DNA of 5,133 bases. It comes from JBIOJB01 sp044450465. Its GTDB lineage: Bacteria > Chloroflexota > Dormibacteria > Dormibacterales > Dormibacteraceae. Of this stretch, positions 1 through 5,133 are shown one piece after another. How positions within the stretch are numbered: position 1 is the stretch's first letter; each line of letters opens with the position of its first letter. Under the pieces are notes generated by a model, which was given only the letters and a program-made list of their open reading frames with translations, searched no databases and was not told where the DNA came from. The DNA is taken from contig JBIOJB010000146.1 of assembly GCA_044450465.1 (NCBI GenBank), positions 1 to 5,133 on the forward strand, written 5' to 3'. Made by a program: the position numbers and the translations under genes.

Positions 1-1000
1 ATAGCCCCGTCCAGCGCCGGAAGGCGCGCGAGAAGCCGCTCGTGTCGGCGAAGCCGAGGAGAAATGCGATCTCGGTGACTGAGGTGTGGCCCTCGTCCAG
101 GTAGGAGCGCGCGATGTCGCGCCGCGTCTCGTTCAGCGCCTCCCGATAACTCGTGCCCTCCTCCTCCAGCCTCCGCTGCAGGTTGCGGAGGCTCATGCCC
201 AGCGACCGCGCCGCCGCTTCCTCGGTCGGTTCGCCCGCCGGGAGCTGGTCAATCAGCCAGCTCCGCAGCCGACTGCCCACACGCGCGTGCTCGATGCGGG
301 CGAGGTAACGCGCGATCACCTCGTCGTTCTGCCGCGCCAGCTCGGCATTGCCGGCGGGAAGACGCTTGTCGAGGTCACGCGCGGCAAACTCGAGGACGTT
401 TTCTCGCTCCTGGAACCGGACCGGAGCGCGGAACACTTTCACGAAAGGCTCGGAAGGAATCGGCTCCGGGCGCTCGAGCCGAACGATGACCGGAGTCACC
501 TTCATCTCCGACAACACCCTCGCTGTCCGAGCGACGAGAGAGAGGATCGCATCGATCGCCTCGTCGGCGGGTCGCCGCGCGCCCTCCGGCAGGACGAGGC
601 GAAAGCGCTCACGCTCGCCGGCTTCGAGGAGCTCGATCTGGGCTGCGTCGCTGACCAGGGCACCGTAACGCACGAAGCGCCCGAACGCCTCGCGCAGGGT
701 CCCGCTCGCGAACACGGCGAAGCTGAGAGCATGAAACGTCGTCTGGGTCACAAAACGGGAGGCCCACAGGCCGAAGCAGGGATCGTGCGTCACCTCCACG
801 GCGAGGCGCCACAGGCGGGTGGTGTCTGCAATGGAATGGCGCGAATCCGGGTCCTCAAAGGCTGCCACGTCGATGCCGGCGCGGGCGGCCACGGCTCTCC
901 CGTCAACTCCCCGTGCGTCAAGTGCGCGGACGACCGTTAGCGTCCACGTGCCCAAGACTGAGGGAGCCGCCGCTCGGACGCGTAGGCTGAGATCCGCCAT
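1..1000 (-). CDS. AraC-family transcriptional regulator (OruR-like), C-terminus cut by window edge
   Basis: This is a DNA-binding regulator of the AraC/XylS superfamily, the subgroup with an 'arabinose-binding domain of AraC, N-terminal' effector region (PF12625 type). The minus-strand frame is open for 333 codons from ATG 1000-998 to the left edge. Residues about 20-210 match the effector domain: DPCFGLWASRF begins near residue 73, followed by TLREAFGRFVRYGALVSD and later VKVFRAPVRFQERENVLEF. Residues about 255-333 form the double helix-turn-helix: PTEEAAARSLGMSLRNLQRR starts near residue 258, and TSVTEIAFLLGFADTSGFSR is the second recognition unit. The family is usually about 335-345 residues, so probably only the last 10-15 are missing. 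No good Shine-Dalgarno precedes the ATG; it is chosen because the family N-terminal pattern begins soon after it. The gene diverges from the ketosynthase at 1198, which is therefore its likeliest target. The effector is unknown. Confidence 0.93.
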   Translation of the reverse strand, partial: MADLSLRVRAAAPSVLGTWTLTVVRALDARGVDGRAVAARAGIDVAAFEDPDSRHSIADTTRLWRLAVEVTHDPCFGLWASRFVTQTTFHALSFAVFASGTLREAFGRFVRYGALVSDAAQIELLEAGERERFRLVLPEGARRPADEAIDAILSLVARTARVLSEMKVTPVIVRLERPEPIPSEPFVKVFRAPVRFQERENVLEFAARDLDKRLPAGNAELARQNDEVIARYLARIEHARVGSRLRSWLIDQLPAGEPTEEAAARSLGMSLRNLQRRLEEEGTSYREALNETRRDIARSYLDEGHTSVTEIAFLLGFADTSGFSRAFRRWTGL

Positions 1001-1017
1001 TTGCGGTGCCGATTGTT

Positions 1018-1056
1018 GCGCCGACGAACGCGCCGACGCAAGGGCGAACGCCGACG
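1018..1056. promoter_or_regulatory. Three CGCCGACG direct repeats in the divergent intergenic region (candidate operator)
   Basis: The octamer CGCCGACG occurs at 1019-1026, 1031-1038 and 1049-1056, all on the same strand, with start-to-start spacings of 12 and 18 bases. The first two copies share a leading G, and the second and third are each preceded by a GAACG-like context. AraC-family proteins commonly bind direct repeats, and this cluster lies 18-56 bases upstream of the regulator's start codon. It could be an autoregulatory or shared operator. Because the DNA is GC-rich, chance repetition cannot be excluded. The repeats also remain in an open frame upstream of the regulator's ATG. Confidence 0.3.
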
Positions 1057-1086
1057 CGCTTGATTTGTCACGTCTGGGGCGAACTC

Positions 1087-1121
1087 TGGCGTGCTCAGCA
1101 AAGACGCCAAGCACGCTGGCG
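1087..1121. promoter_or_regulatory. Overlapping inverted repeats upstream of the ketosynthase
   Basis: Several inverted repeats overlap here. GCGTGCT (1089-1095) pairs perfectly with AGCACGC (1110-1116) across 14 bases. TGGCGT (1087-1092) pairs with ACGCCA (1104-1109). CGCCA (1105-1109) also pairs with TGGCG (1117-1121). The first two pairings share bases 1089-1092 and the last two share 1105-1109, so these pairs exclude one another. The cluster is about 75-110 bases upstream of the ketosynthase start. It could be a palindromic protein-binding site or, if transcribed, a small leader structure. No convincing -35/-10 pair was found in this intergenic region, as would be expected for an activator-dependent promoter. 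Confidence 0.3.
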
Positions 1122-1185
1122 GTTACTCTACTACTCGATGGCAAGGCCCGGTCGGTGCGACGGGTGGTTCGCATCCTGAACTGCG

Positions 1186-1193
1186 AGGAAGGA
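1186..1193 (+). promoter_or_regulatory. Ribosome binding site of the ketosynthase
   Basis: AGGAAGGA lies four bases before ATG 1198-1200. It is a strong purine-rich Shine-Dalgarno sequence and fixes the start of the ketosynthase at 1198 rather than at later in-frame codons. Confidence 0.7.
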
Positions 1194-1197
1194 TGTC

Positions 1198-2355
1198 ATG
1201 AGCAACGCCGCGTATTCTGCATTGGGTTCCCAGGTGTCGGTGACGGTAGCAGGAGTCGGGTCGTACCTCCCGGAGCAGCGGGTGTCGAACCGACAGATGC
1301 TCGAGCGGGTCGACCCGCGTCACCCGGACGGTACGCCGTTCGGTCCCGACTGGATCGAGCGGCACGTCGGGATCAACGAGCGCCGCCTGGACTTCGATTT
1401 CGCCGCCGGCCGGAAGCGGGAGCGCTCGGAAGGCGGCCTGTTCGATGGTGATCTCGCCTTGCGAGCGGCACGCGCGGCGCTGGCGGACGCGCACGTGGAC
1501 GCCGGCGAGGTAGATGTCTTCGTGCACGTCACCACCACCCCAGACACGATCGCGTGCGCCGATCACCTGCGGTTCTTGACCACGGAGCTGGGGCTGCGGC
1601 GCGGCGCCGATCTCGTCCATCACAACCTGGGGTGTGCCGGCCTGGCTGCGGGCCTGCGCACGGCCGCCGCCTTCTTGCGCGCGTGGCCGCCGGCGACTGC
1701 GCTCGTCGTGGCCAGCAACTGCCCGTCCGGCTACTTCGCCAAAGACGCGGGCGCCTCCTACCGTTCGCACCCGAGCGGCTTCGCCTGGCTCTCCCCGCTC
1801 GTCTTCAGCGATGGTGCGGGGGCCGTGGTGCTGCGCGGCTCGGTCCCGTCAGCGGGGGCCCGCCGGGCTGGGCTGCTCGCGGTGCGCTACGAGACGAGTC
1901 CCGACATCCCCTTAGTGACGTATCCGGCAGGTGGCTGCCTGCACCACACCTCGGTGTCGAACGTCGGTGACCATCTGTTCGTGATGGACGGCCGCCGGGT
2001 GAACGAGGTGTTCGCTCCGCTCATCCAGCGCGACATGGAAATGCTTAAAGAGGACTGGCCGACCCACATCGCACCGATCCTCAGAGTCGACTTTGACGCC
2101 AACCGCGTTGCGCGGTGGTACATGCACCAGGCGAACGGCCTGGTCGTGCGCCGCGCCGGCGAGCTGCTCGGTCTGCCCGCCGATCGGATTCCCATCAGCG
2201 TCGATCGCTACGGGAATACGTCGGCCGCCAGCACGCTCATCCTGTTGGACGAGGATCGGCAGGCGAACCGCGTGCGCGAGGGGGACTTGGTCGTCTTCCT
2301 GTGGATCGGCGCAGGAAACGGAGCAATGAACGGCTACGCCGCACTGATTCTCTGA
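1198..2355 (+). CDS. 3-oxoacyl-ACP synthase III family (FabH-like) ketosynthase
   Basis: This is a thiolase-fold condensing enzyme of the KAS III type. Family members join an acyl-CoA or acyl-thioester starter to a malonyl extender by Claisen condensation in the cytoplasm. The catalytic triad is visible: Cys146 in NLGCAGLAAG, His310 in MHQAN and Asn340 in YGNTSAAS. Other family marks are VAGVGSYLPEQRVSN (residues 18-31), DWIERHVGINERRL (51-64), the FSDGAGAVVL strand (203-212) and a glycine-rich C-terminal GAGNGAMNGY (371-380). At 385 residues it is longer than housekeeping FabH (about 320). Extra length includes residues 66-80, the 240-260 region and the long stretch before the HQAN motif. 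This suggests a specialised KAS III, of secondary-metabolite or lipid-modifying type, rather than the fatty-acid initiation enzyme, but the substrate cannot be read from the sequence. It is divergent from the AraC regulator and lies 71 bp before the carboxykinase. No acyl-carrier protein or other lipid gene is visible nearby. Confidence 0.93.
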   Translation: MSNAAYSALGSQVSVTVAGVGSYLPEQRVSNRQMLERVDPRHPDGTPFGPDWIERHVGINERRLDFDFAAGRKRERSEGGLFDGDLALRAARAALADAHVDAGEVDVFVHVTTTPDTIACADHLRFLTTELGLRRGADLVHHNLGCAGLAAGLRTAAAFLRAWPPATALVVASNCPSGYFAKDAGASYRSHPSGFAWLSPLVFSDGAGAVVLRGSVPSAGARRAGLLAVRYETSPDIPLVTYPAGGCLHHTSVSNVGDHLFVMDGRRVNEVFAPLIQRDMEMLKEDWPTHIAPILRVDFDANRVARWYMHQANGLVVRRAGELLGLPADRIPISVDRYGNTSAASTLILLDEDRQANRVREGDLVVFLWIGAGNGAMNGYAALIL

Positions 2356-2414
2356 ACGGCTTGCAGCTCCCTGCGCGCGTGCGACCGGCGCAGATGTGCG
2401 GGGCAACGCAGGCC

Positions 2415-2423
2415 GAGGGGGAG
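2415..2423 (+). promoter_or_regulatory. Ribosome binding site of the carboxykinase
   Basis: GAGGGGGAG ends three bases before ATG 2427-2429 and is the only purine-rich Shine-Dalgarno near the carboxykinase start. It supports 2427 as the start codon. The 71-bp gap upstream shows no clear promoter or terminator, so read-through from the ketosynthase is possible. Confidence 0.6.
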
Positions 2424-2426
2424 ACG

Positions 2427-4227
2427 ATGAACGCCGCCACAGCGCAGCTGAGCAGCAACAAAGCCCTCCTGGATTGGGTGGAGGAGGTGGCCCTCCTGTG
2501 CCGTCCCGACACGGTGCACTGGTGCGACGGATCCCACGAGGAATACGACACCCTGTGCCGGCAGATGGTGGAGAGCGGCACCTTCATCAGGCTGAACGAC
2601 ACGCTCCGCCCCAATAGCTATCTCTGCCGTTCGGATCCCTCCGATGTCGCGCGCACGGAGGACCGTACGTTCATCTGTTCGCGAAGCCCGGACGACGCCG
2701 GCCCCACCAATAACTGGGTGGATCCGGTGCAGATGAAAAGGACCCTCGCACGCCTGTTCATCGGGAGCATGAGGGGCCGGACCTTGTACGTCATCCCTTT
2801 CAGCATGGGCCCGCTCGGTTCGCCGATGGCCCACATTGGCGTGCAGCTCACTGATTCGCCGTACGTCGTCGTCAACATGCGGATCATGACAAGGATGGGT
2901 GCGAAGGTGCTGGAGACCCTGGGCAACGGTCCGTTCGTACCCTGTCTGCACTCGCTGGGGATGCCGCTCGCGCCCGGGCAGAGCGACGTTCCCTGGCCGT
3001 GCAATCCCGACAACAGGTACATCGTGCACTTCCCGGAGGAGCGGGCGATCTGGTCATACGGCAGCCGGTTACGGCGGCAACGCGCTGCTCGGAAAGAAGT
3101 GCTTTGCTCTGCGCATCGCCTCCACGATGGCCCGCGACGAGGGCTGGATGGCGGAGCACATGTTGATCATGGGCGTCGAGTCTCCGGACGGGAAGAAGAC
3201 CTACGTGGCGGCGGCGTTTCCGAGCGCCTGCGGCAAGACCAACTTGGCGATGCTCATCGCCCCGGAGAGCTTCAAGGGGTGGAAAGTCTGGACGGTCGGG
3301 GACGACATCGCCTGGATCAGGCCCGACGAGAAGGGAATCCTCCGCGCGATCAATCCCGAAGCGGGCTGCTTCGGGGTCGCCCCCGGAACCTCCTACGACA
3401 CCAACCCCAACGCCATGGAAGCGCTGCGCGCGAACGCGATCTTCACCAACGTCGGGCTCACCGACGCGGGAGACGTGTGGTGGGAGGGGATGACCAAGGA
3501 GCCGCCGGCCCACCTGATCGACTGGCAGGGAAGGGATTGGACACCCGGTTGCGGGCGCAACGCCGCCCATCCGAACGCTCGCTTCACGGTGCCCGTGTCC
3601 CAGTGCCCGAGCATCGACCCCGCGTGGGACGACCCCGCGGGGGTCCCGATCAGCGCGTTCATTTTCGGCGGCCGGCGCGAGACGACGATCCCGCTGGTCT
3701 ACCAGGCGTTCAACTGGAGCCACGGCGTGTACATCGCCGCGACGGTGGGATCCGAGACAACCGCCGCGGCGGCCGGCGAGGTCGGCAAGGTACGGCGCGA
3801 CCCGATGGCGATGCTGCCCTTCTGCGGCTACCACATGGGCGAGTACTTCCGCCACTGGATCGAGGTGCGCAAGCGCGTCGCCGCGACGCCACCGATCTTC
3901 CACGTGAACTGGTTCCGCAAAGACGAGCAGGGGAAGTTCATCTGGCCGGGCTTCAGCGAGAACATGCGCATCCTGCGGTGGATCGTCGAGCGCTCGCGCA
4001 CGGCAGCTCGCGCCAAGGAGACCCCGATCGGCTGGGTGCCGTATTACGAGGACATCGACTGGACCGGGCTCGATTCCACGCGCGCGCAGTGGGACCAGGT
4101 CATGGCCATCGACCGCGTGACCTGGAAACAGCAGACGCTCGGGCACGAGGAGCTGTTCCTCAAGCTGAGCGAGCATCTGCCGAAGGAGCTCATCTTCGAG
4201 CGCGAGCTGCTCGTCTGCCGTTTGTGA
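2427..4227 (+). pseudogene. pckG: GTP-dependent phosphoenolpyruvate carboxykinase, broken by a one-base insertion
   Basis: The enzyme converts oxaloacetate plus GTP to phosphoenolpyruvate, CO2 and GDP, the entry step of gluconeogenesis; it is cytosolic and needs a divalent metal. Codons 1-213 read from ATG 2427 to Ser213 (3063-3065). An extra C at 3065/3066 then shifts the frame, and the rest continues from GGT 3067 to TGA 4225-4227. Removing it gives 599 residues, normal for the family (about 590-620), and restores the expected SYGSGYGGNALLGKKCF. Restored motifs are DPSDVARTEDRTFICS (70-85), Tyr215, Lys223/Lys224, His244, the P-loop FPSACGKTN with the reactive Cys268 and Lys270, metal-binding VGDDIAW (290-296), NARF (383-386), FGGRR (413-417) and guanine-pocket Phe496, Phe504 and Phe509. 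In the shifted frame no stop occurs until 4341-4343, giving a 638-residue product with a meaningless tail. Conservation on both sides is complete, so a sequencing or assembly error, or very recent loss, is likelier than an old pseudogene. Confidence 0.93.
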
Positions 4228-4636
4228 GGCTCCAAGAGCTCAAGCTGCTGAGTGAGGGCCTGACCGTGCCTCACGGAGCACGACTTCGGGACCTTTGGAC
4301 GCGAGAGCGGTCGCTAAACCAAACTCACCGCAGAGGACGCTGAGAACTGTGGACATGGTCTTTAGCATCGCTCGGGAAACGTCATCGCTGATGGAATTTG
4401 GAAATTGAGCCGTGGAGTGAAAGCAAGCAATACTCACTTCGTGTCGCACAGTGAGCAGGGGGGGAATGGCAGCGCCAGTTTCCAACAACGCAACGACAGG
4501 TCGGCAACCGATGTTCTCGCCGCTGCGGCGCATACAAAGCAGCCCAGCGCTTCGCTTGCGGATTTCATCCGGTCGCCGAATTGTAGGTCGGCCTTAGCAG
4601 GGAAGGGAGGACGAAGGAGGCGCAGGTAGTAGGCAA
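4228..4636. other. Intergenic stretch without a convincing gene
   Basis: No reading frame here has a recognisable product, a good ribosome binding site or a coding-like pattern. Its base composition is visibly less GC-rich than the flanking genes. It contains CACCGCAGAGGACGCTGAGA at 4326-4345, a hairpin at 4433-4455, and a repeated GGAGGCGCA (4616-4624, and again at 4651-4659 just beyond). No clear intrinsic terminator for the carboxykinase is present. Confidence 0.6.
4433..4455. repeat. Hairpin-forming inverted repeat, possible minus-strand terminator
   Basis: CTCACT (4433-4438) pairs with AGTGAG (4450-4455), and GTG (4441-4443) pairs inside it with CAC (4447-4449). This gives a nine-pair stem with a two-base bulge and a three-base loop. 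On the minus strand it is followed by a moderately T-rich run (TATTGCTTGCTTTC), so it might end transcripts arriving from the right. The tail is imperfect and the assignment weak. Confidence 0.3.
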
Positions 4637-4720
4637 TCACAGCGTATCGAGGAGGCGCAAGCTGCCTTTTGGCGCATCCGTGGGCGCGGCGGCGTTGACG
4701 ATGCCCTTCTTGCCTGCCAT
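4637..4720 (-). CDS. Possible small ORF of 27 residues, unknown
   Basis: ATG at 4720-4718 is preceded by GGGAGG (4732-4727) with a six-base spacer, a near-ideal Shine-Dalgarno. The peptide starts MAGKKGIVNAAAPTDAPKGS, continues with LRLLDTL, and ends at TGA 4639-4637. It has a basic start, a small-residue middle and a leucine-rich end, with no cysteines and no signal peptide or membrane segment. I recognise no family. It lies downstream of the terminator-like hairpin at 4778-4824 on the same strand, so it would need its own promoter, which I do not see. It could be a real micropeptide, the remnant of a longer gene, or a chance ORF with a good ribosome site. Confidence 0.3.
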   Translation of the reverse strand: MAGKKGIVNAAAPTDAPKGSLRLLDTL

Positions 4721-4777
4721 CGCTCGCCTCCCGAATCTGCCGTCGCCGGAGAGGCCGCTCTTGTCGCGGATCACGCA

Positions 4778-4824
4778 GGAAAGTGACGAAAGGGAACGCC
4801 TGCCGGAGAATCCTTGGCGTTCCC
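4778..4824 (-). terminator. Intrinsic terminator-like hairpin after the cysteine-rich gene
   Basis: GGGAACGCC (4792-4800) and GGCGTTCCC (4816-4824) form a perfect nine-base-pair stem around a 15-base loop. The stem begins at the base immediately after the stop codon of the cysteine-rich frame (4827-4825). On the minus strand it is followed by TTTCGTCACTTTCC, which is T-rich but interrupted. Its position directly behind that stop codon supports both the terminator and the reality of the gene. On the plus strand no T-run follows, so it appears directional. Confidence 0.6.
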
Positions 4825-5013
4825 TCAGGACGCGACGCACGTGCTGCCGTTGAAGCAGCGGGCGGTCCCGCAATCGCAGACCTGGATTTCATGGCTTCCC
4901 GAGGGTGAGCAGCCACATGTACCGATGCCGCACAAGTTCGGGAAGTCACTCGCACTCATGCAGCACGCACGCGTGGCCACAGTGCCACCCGAGCTTACTA
5001 ACCAGTCCTTGAT
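4825..5013 (-). pseudogene. Cysteine-rich protein, C-terminal fragment cut by an IS630-like element
   Basis: The minus-strand frame is open for 62 codons from 5013 to TGA 4827-4825. It reads IKDWLVSSGGTVATRACC, then a segment containing SDFPNLCGIGTCGCSPSGSH and the end VCDCGTARCFNGSTCVAS. Nine cysteines fall within the last 51 residues, in a CC, C, CxC, CxC, C, C arrangement, which is typical of disulfide-rich exported proteins. The WLxSSGGTV lead-in and the VCDCG-RCFNG-TC ending resemble C-terminal regions of cysteine-rich proteins I associate with Myxococcota; that is recollection, not a search result. There is no credible start: the only internal options are GTG 4980 (51 residues) and a later ATG, both without signal peptide. 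An in-frame TAA (5016-5014) stands just upstream, where the IS630-like sequence begins. The likely history is insertion of the element into a longer gene, leaving the 3' part and its terminator. Alternatively it is an intact 51-residue peptide starting at GTG. Confidence 0.55.
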
Positions 5014-5015
5014 TT

Positions 5016-5133
5016 AGGCTACACTTTAGAGTATCGGGTACGGCCATGACGATTGATGGCCGCACCCTCTCCCACGGAACCTCCGAGACGCTGCGCCTCC
5101 TGGCGGTCCGGCGCGTGAAAGAGGGCGAGCGCC
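5016..5133 (+). mobile_element. Left end of an IS630-like insertion sequence, continues past window
   Basis: A transposase of IS630 type starts at 5046, so the element's left end must lie shortly upstream. IS630-group elements insert at TA dinucleotides. The reading frame of the neighbouring cysteine-rich gene remains sensible up to about 5013, which places the junction near the TA at 5015-5016 or 5020-5021. The other end is outside the window, so the terminal inverted repeat and the exact boundary cannot be confirmed. Confidence 0.5.
5046..5133 (+). CDS. IS630-family transposase, N-terminal part (cut by right edge)
   Basis: ATG 5046 opens a frame that runs to the right edge for 29 codons, beginning MTIDGRTLSHGTSETLRLLA and followed by VRRVKEGER. 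This matches the start of IS630-type transposases, which typically begin with an 'M-D-x-R-x-L-S-H-x-T-L-E-A-x-R' pattern followed by 'A-V-x-x-V-x-x-G-E' and then a helix-turn-helix that binds the inverted repeats. Only the first helix and the beginning of that domain are visible; the catalytic DDE residues lie outside the window, so activity cannot be judged. An in-frame TGA at 5010-5012 closes the frame upstream. No strong Shine-Dalgarno is present, as is common for transposase genes. Confidence 0.72.
   Translation, partial: MTIDGRTLSHGTSETLRLLAVRRVKEGER

Noticed and set aside
86..940. Long plus-strand ORF of 284 codons
   Set aside because: It is antisense to the AraC regulator, whose frame shows clear effector-domain and helix-turn-helix motifs. 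The plus-strand translation has no family pattern.
1123..1770. 215-codon minus-strand ORF opposite the ketosynthase
   Set aside because: It is a shadow frame of the ketosynthase, with arginine- and proline-rich composition and no motifs.
3060..3072. Programmed +1 frameshift in the carboxykinase
   Set aside because: There is no stop codon at the shift site, no slippery heptamer, no upstream Shine-Dalgarno-like stimulator and no known precedent in this family. A plain one-base insertion is simpler.
2884..4176. 430-codon minus-strand ORF
   Set aside because: It lies opposite the strongly conserved carboxykinase C-terminal half and has no recognisable domain.
4252..4274. GTGAGG/CCTCAC hairpin as carboxykinase terminator
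   Set aside because: It has only six pairs around an 11-base loop with no T-run after it. Alternative pairings with 4224-4230 are equally weak.
2115..4343. 742-codon plus-strand ORF
   Set aside because: Its first part overlaps the ketosynthase in another frame, its middle is the carboxykinase N-terminal half, and everything after 3066 is out of frame. It stays open only because stops are rare in GC-rich DNA.
4240..4533. 97-codon minus-strand ORF
   Set aside because: It has no Shine-Dalgarno and no family pattern, overlaps the hairpin at 4433-4455, and shows no coding-like bias.
4405..4629. 74-codon plus-strand ORF
   Set aside because: It has no ribosome site, no recognisable motif, and a low-complexity arginine tail.
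4616..4659. GGAGGCGCA repeated at 4616 and 4651 as a possible array
   Set aside because: There are only two short copies in GC-rich DNA and no spacer regularity, so this is not a CRISPR or iteron array.
4814..5017. 67-codon plus-strand ORF
   Set aside because: It is antisense to the cysteine-rich frame, whose regular cysteine pattern and adjoining terminator make the minus strand the better reading.

Overview
The window is GC-rich and reads as chromosomal DNA from a high-GC bacterium. A Myxococcota or related proteobacterial source is the best guess. It rests on the OruR-like AraC regulator, the GTP-type PEP carboxykinase, and a cysteine-rich C-terminal fragment resembling proteins I associate with that group. 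This assignment is an inference; no marker gene is present.

Layout, left to right. (1) Positions 1-1000, minus strand: an AraC-family regulator, complete at its N-terminus and cut by the left edge within the second helix-turn-helix. (2) Positions 1001-1197: a divergent intergenic region with three CGCCGACG direct repeats and a cluster of overlapping inverted repeats, the likely control region for both flanking genes. (3) Positions 1198-2355, plus strand: a 385-residue ketoacyl synthase III (FabH-like) enzyme with an intact Cys-His-Asn triad. (4) Positions 2427-4227, plus strand: a GTP-dependent phosphoenolpyruvate carboxykinase, otherwise excellent, broken by one extra C at 3065/3066, just before its active-site loops. 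(5) Positions 4228-4636: no convincing gene. (6) Positions 4637-4720, minus strand: a possible 27-residue ORF with a good Shine-Dalgarno. (7) Positions 4825-5013, minus strand: the C-terminal part of a cysteine-rich protein followed directly by a terminator-like hairpin. (8) From about 5016 to the right edge, plus strand: the start of an IS630-like insertion sequence, with its transposase beginning at 5046. It appears to have cut off the 5' part of the cysteine-rich gene.

How the parts relate. The regulator and the ketosynthase are head-to-head, so the simplest reading is that the regulator controls the ketosynthase and perhaps itself. The carboxykinase follows the ketosynthase after 71 bp on the same strand and could share its transcript, although the two have no obvious metabolic link. 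The right end looks like accessory DNA with IS-driven gene decay. I found no CRISPR array, tRNA, rRNA or defence system. The observations most worth checking are the carboxykinase frameshift, the IS630/cysteine-rich gene junction, and the control region between regulator and ketosynthase.
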